This document shows, piece by piece, positions 7,301 through 8,652 of a DNA stretch of 8,652 nucleotides. The first letter of the stretch is position 1. Each line of letters starts with the position of its first letter. The notes under the pieces were generated by a model. That model did not search any database. It was not told the origin of the DNA and saw only the letters and a program-made list of their open reading frames with translations. The stretch spans positions 1 to 8,652 of the forward strand of contig JAKSHV010000038.1 in NCBI GenBank assembly GCA_024399225.1. Reading direction: 5' to 3'. The translations under genes were made by a program, and so were the position numbers. Source of the DNA: an archaeon. GTDB lineage: Archaea; Thermoplasmatota; Thermoplasmata; Methanomassiliicoccales; Methanomethylophilaceae.

Positions 7301-8063
7301 CGACGAATACGCATCCGTGGACCCCGCCTTCGCCACCGCGATATCTATGGAGAGCAAGAGATTCGACAACGGAGAGGATGTCGGTCTGTTCGTGAAGAAC
7401 ATCGAGTCCGTACAGGGTGATGAAAGGGACGTCATCATCTTCTCCGTCGGATATGCCAAGAACGAGGAGGGTAAGTTCATGCAGAGGTTCGGATGGCTCA
7501 ACATGAACGGCGGAGAGAACAGGCTCAACGTCGCCATCTCCCGTGCCAAGAAGAAGATCTACATCATCAACTCCTTCGAACCCGAGGAACTCCAGGTTGA
7601 GAACCTCAAGAGCGACGGGCCCAAGATCCTCCAGAAATACCTCCAGTACGCCAAGGCAGTCAGCAGCGAGAACACCGCTCTCGCACAGAGCATCCTGCAG
7701 GGATTCGTACCGCCGGTCGAGATGGCACGTTCCGACGACATCGTTGAGGCCCCCATCATGGAGAAGGTCTACAACGCCCTTATCAGGAAGGGATACACCG
7801 TCGAGAGGGACATAGGTATCGGAGGATACACCATAGACCTCGCCGTCAAGCAGAACAACAGGTTCATCCTGGGTATCGAGTGCGACAGCCGCATCTACGC
7901 ACGCTCCGCCAACACCAGGGAGAGGGACTACCACCGCCAGAAATACCTCGAATCGAGAGGCTGGCACATCCACAGGGTTTGGACTCCCGGCATGTACAAG
8001 GATTCCGAGGCGGAGATCGCCAAGATCGTACGTGCCATCGAGAACGCACAGGCAAAACCTTGA
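4329..8063 (+). CDS. HRDC-DUF4011-SF1 helicase with C-terminal Vsr/MTES_1575-like nuclease; candidate defence protein
   Basis: A 1244-residue multidomain protein predicted to use ATP to move on or unwind nucleic acid and to cut it. Residues about 5-75 resemble an HRDC nucleic-acid-binding domain (PTKLEDFTAIEGIGNRF... at 46-62, then YGNQFL). A DUF4011-like region follows, beginning LVNISKANRLL (102-112). The helicase core is UPF1-like SF1. It has a Q motif (LNSAQ, 381-385), Walker A GPPGTGKS (402-409), motif II DEASQ (826-830), motif III GDHKQLRP (850-857), NFHYRSR (899-905), QGDERD (1029-1034) and motif VI NVAISRAKK (1067-1075). More than 400 residues separate motifs I and II. An acidic tract lies at 868-875. 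The C-terminus (about 1135-1240) has PD-(D/E)XK features: Glu1145, GGYTIDLAV with Asp1170, GIECD with Glu1184 and Asp1186, and GWHIHRVW (1211-1218). All key residues seem intact. The order DUF4011-helicase-Vsr matches, from memory, the Hhe anti-phage protein; HRDC is an addition. Defence is inferred. The gene is solitary, and by eye its codon use shows no sign of recent transfer. Confidence 0.9.
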   Translation: MSLETELYNELLALRDDLRKKNIYANGREAVVCTDESLRVIAQRVPTKLEDFTAIEGIGNRFVEQYGNQFLAVTKKYAVTAAKGSTIDRHLAQTLRELQKKLVNISKANRLLYQPKIGRKNAFDLGASHGNDILGLIFGNKRVVTVCDSSKSKEDEKVFRHVNEIIREVNRDQREKGAFDLYVAYPFVEGKLLGDEDFPVRAPLALFPVTMEKEGTAIKIKCDDSRDAIYNNTFILAAMKIGGKNRPLPDNVIETYQDKTFINDLKDFYEEQGLVFDMPSRKSPTPFTEYKASEFPRYAPGELHLHHNIVIGKYPSYSSFIQRDFDTLLSGKEINNTLSDLVKDLNKEDFYSDFPLPLNTEEIRSKGIEASERNLYYINSLNSAQENILTAVDKQDEIVVQGPPGTGKSQVITGLISAAVASGKTVLMVSEKKTALDVVYSRLGTLSKYCMQIDDTADKDSFYQQLAIMLGTQPSGTPVDLSDISERIDTNVRKLSEIAEEIYEPGEFGLPACNLYSMDKWLDLNDKLQYETYRRYKTRVPPTVTDATYQNIRDLHSKFSSKALVNNVKEYYAVDEKTPWMKLMKSDLSEYQLNEMKADLERLDEAMREYNSKGFLAKLFGKGQITRDATNIVNKYFSGYDGKVIENVKSNPQAYIDAADDYDVYCARSTVYRGLSPVEKDYCKSLLTLSDDMNCPCSATNDEIYKFVLNDHLQRFDGTHKNILQELHDFDAIVAEIDRGIEQKRTMTKKLLETKLSNDLRYITESKRRGDIARIVDNKRKWSLNKFIDRYGYELFKGIRIWLLTPEAVSDIIPMEMGLFDLLIFDEASQMYVEKGIPSIYRAKKVVVAGDHKQLRPSSLGTGRVTYDEEEDDEEMNGALEEESLLDLARARYDSILLNFHYRSRYEELIAFSNYAFYGGKLYVSPNIVKPEKPPIEVFKVDGLWENRHNIAEADKVVEILREFFLTRQNNETVGIITFNVSQRDLINDKIDEYASVDPAFATAISMESKRFDNGEDVGLFVKNIESVQGDERDVIIFSVGYAKNEEGKFMQRFGWLNMNGGENRLNVAISRAKKKIYIINSFEPEELQVENLKSDGPKILQKYLQYAKAVSSENTALAQSILQGFVPPVEMARSDDIVEAPIMEKVYNALIRKGYTVERDIGIGGYTIDLAVKQNNRFILGIECDSRIYARSANTRERDYHRQKYLESRGWHIHRVWTPGMYKDSEAEIAKIVRAIENAQAKP

Positions 8064-8080
8064 TCTCATCCGTCGGAAAC

Positions 8081-8115
8081 GGTCCGTGACACAGGATAAT
8101 ACAATGTCACGGACC
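8081..8115. repeat. 11-bp perfect inverted repeat (stem-loop) between helicase gene and copZ
   Basis: GGTCCGTGACA at 8081-8091 is the exact reverse complement of TGTCACGGACC at 8105-8115, with a 13-base loop. It starts 17 bases after the helicase stop codon. As RNA it would be a stable hairpin that could end or protect the helicase transcript. As DNA it could be a protein-binding site upstream of the copper operon. No T-run follows directly; the nearest is at 8136-8140. Confidence 0.6.
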
Positions 8116-8122
8116 TCCAACG

Positions 8123-8135
8123 TTACAACTTGTAA
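8123..8135. promoter_or_regulatory. Palindromic candidate operator before copZ
   Basis: TTACAA, one base, then TTGTAA: a perfect 6-1-6 palindrome abutting the copZ TATA box, where a bound regulator could block or aid TBP/TFB. The half-sites resemble the TACA/TGTA halves of bacterial copper-responsive cop boxes, but the spacer is three bases rather than two. The regulator is unknown and no regulator gene is in the window. Confidence 0.45.
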
Positions 8136-8143
8136 TTTTTATA
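8136..8143 (+). promoter_or_regulatory. TATA box for the copZ-copA operon
   Basis: TTTTTATA, continuing into CTG, is centred about 25 bases before the copZ ATG at 8165. It points to a leaderless or nearly leaderless transcript. It directly follows the palindrome at 8123-8135. Confidence 0.55.
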
Positions 8144-8164
8144 CTGTAATCCTAATGCTTACAC

Positions 8165-8380
8165 ATGGCAAAATTAAAACTCGTCATCGACGGAATGATG
8201 TGCGAATGCTGCGTTGCAAAGGTCGAGGAAGCCCTCAAGGCCTGCAACGTCACCGACCTCAAGGTAGAGATCGGAAAGGCATCCATGAAATACGACGAAT
8301 CCCAGACCTCCGAAGAGAAGCTCCTCGCAGCAGTCATCGACGCCGGATTCACCGCCAAAGTCAAGAAAGGACTGTTCTGA
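8165..8380 (+). CDS. copZ: Small HMA-domain metallochaperone, CopZ-like
   Basis: A 71-residue cytoplasmic protein that is a single heavy-metal-associated domain of the ferredoxin-like beta-alpha-beta-beta-alpha-beta fold, the usual size for CopZ/Atx1-type copper chaperones. The metal loop is GMMCECC at residues 10-16, with Cys13 and Cys16 as the canonical CxxC pair and an extra Cys15 between them. The later conserved elements are present, including the C-terminal AVIDAGFTAKV. It probably binds Cu(I) and hands it to the ATPase encoded next, whose ATG comes one base after this stop codon. The start at 8165 is supported by the TATA box at leaderless distance. Other soft metals are possible, since HMA domains alone do not fix specificity. 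Confidence 0.85.
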   Translation: MAKLKLVIDGMMCECCVAKVEEALKACNVTDLKVEIGKASMKYDESQTSEEKLLAAVIDAGFTAKVKKGLF

Positions 8381-8381
8381 T

Positions 8382-8652
8382 ATGGCGGAGCAGAGGGAAG
8401 TTCTGCGCATAGGGGGCATGACATGTGCCGCGTGTGCAGCGAAGATCGAAAAGTTCGCCAGCAGACTTCCCGGCGTTTCCCAAGCGGTCGCCAACTTCGG
8501 TAACAACACCGCCACTGTTGTCTATGACGACGAGAAGGTCAGCCATGAGCAGATCGTCTCCGTCATCGAGAAGGCGGGTTACACCGTCATCGAAGGCAAT
8601 GCCGAGGCGATCGCGGAAGCCGACCGCAAGGAGGCTAGGGAACGTAAGGTAA
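8382..8652 (+). CDS. copA: Copper-exporting P1B-type ATPase, N-terminal part (partial)
   Basis: The first 90 residues of a longer protein that leaves the window at its right edge. They contain one complete HMA domain with the canonical copper loop GGMTCAAC (residues 11-18), followed by KIEKFASRLPGV and AGYTV. A charged linker (AIAEADRKEARERKV) then begins, of the kind that precedes the first membrane helices in CopA proteins. CopA uses ATP to export Cu(I) across the membrane. The CPC motif, phosphorylation site and other catalytic parts are outside the window, so the ATPase identity is inferred from this N-terminus and from the adjacent chaperone. It starts one base after the copZ stop, which implies co-transcription. 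A purine-rich AAAGGA about ten bases upstream may serve as a weak ribosome-binding site. Confidence 0.82.
   Translation, partial: MAEQREVLRIGGMTCAACAAKIEKFASRLPGVSQAVANFGNNTATVVYDDEKVSHEQIVSVIEKAGYTVIEGNAEAIAEADRKEARERKV

Noticed and set aside
7038..8120. Long open frame (360 codons) on the minus strand behind the helicase-nuclease
   Set aside because: It is antisense to the well-supported nuclease and RecA2 regions. It is abnormally rich in Val, Leu, Asp and Gly, which is the mirror image of the strongly biased sense codons. Similar frames at 4362-5249 and 5724-6512 have the same cause.
1..8652. CRISPR array, tRNA or rRNA gene, insertion sequence or integrase
   Set aside because: I looked for regularly spaced repeats, cloverleaf-like segments, transposase or recombinase motifs and terminal inverted repeats. 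I found none; nearly all of the window is accounted for by protein-coding genes.

Overview
This window looks archaeal and chromosomal, most likely from a Thermoplasmata-type genome. A member of the Methanomassiliicoccales (gut or rumen methanogens) would fit, but that is inference; no methanogenesis or pyrrolysine gene is present to prove it. The evidence is as follows. There is a tyrosyl-tRNA synthetase of the archaeal type and an archaeal-type hypoxanthine/guanine phosphoribosyltransferase. There is a solitary TctA-like permease of the kind common in archaea. A/T-rich TATA-like boxes are centred roughly 20-26 bases before several start codons, with no Shine-Dalgarno motif, as expected for leaderless archaeal transcripts. 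The DNA is moderately GC-rich, and the large gene strongly prefers C-ending codons, AAG for lysine and GGA for glycine.

Layout. At the left edge the 5' part of tyrS runs leftward (1-470). A short divergent promoter region separates it from hpt (541-1107). A TctA-family membrane permease (1156-2406) and a DHA2-type MFS exporter (2439-3836) follow on the same strand, each with its own apparent TATA element. An FlK-like hotdog thioesterase (3855-4241) converges on the exporter with an 18-bp gap. It is divergent from the largest gene of the window (4329-8063). That gene encodes a 1244-residue protein that reads as an HRDC domain, a DUF4011-like region, a UPF1-like superfamily 1 helicase and a Vsr/MTES_1575-like PD-(D/E)XK nuclease. 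A 101-bp intergenic region follows, with an 11-bp perfect inverted repeat, a second 13-bp palindrome and a TATA box. It leads into a copper-handling pair: a small HMA metallochaperone (8165-8380) and, one base later, the start of a P1B-type copper ATPase (8382 to the right edge).

How the genes relate. Most are independent housekeeping or transport units: tRNA charging, purine salvage, anion or solute uptake, drug-type export and acyl-CoA hydrolysis. copZ and copA are a true operon: the chaperone would deliver Cu(I) to the exporting ATPase. The helicase-nuclease resembles the single-protein DUF4011-helicase-Vsr architecture reported as anti-phage. It is the best candidate here for an interesting system, with an HRDC domain added at its N-terminus. 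It stands alone: no methylase, toxin, integrase or other defence gene is visible beside it.
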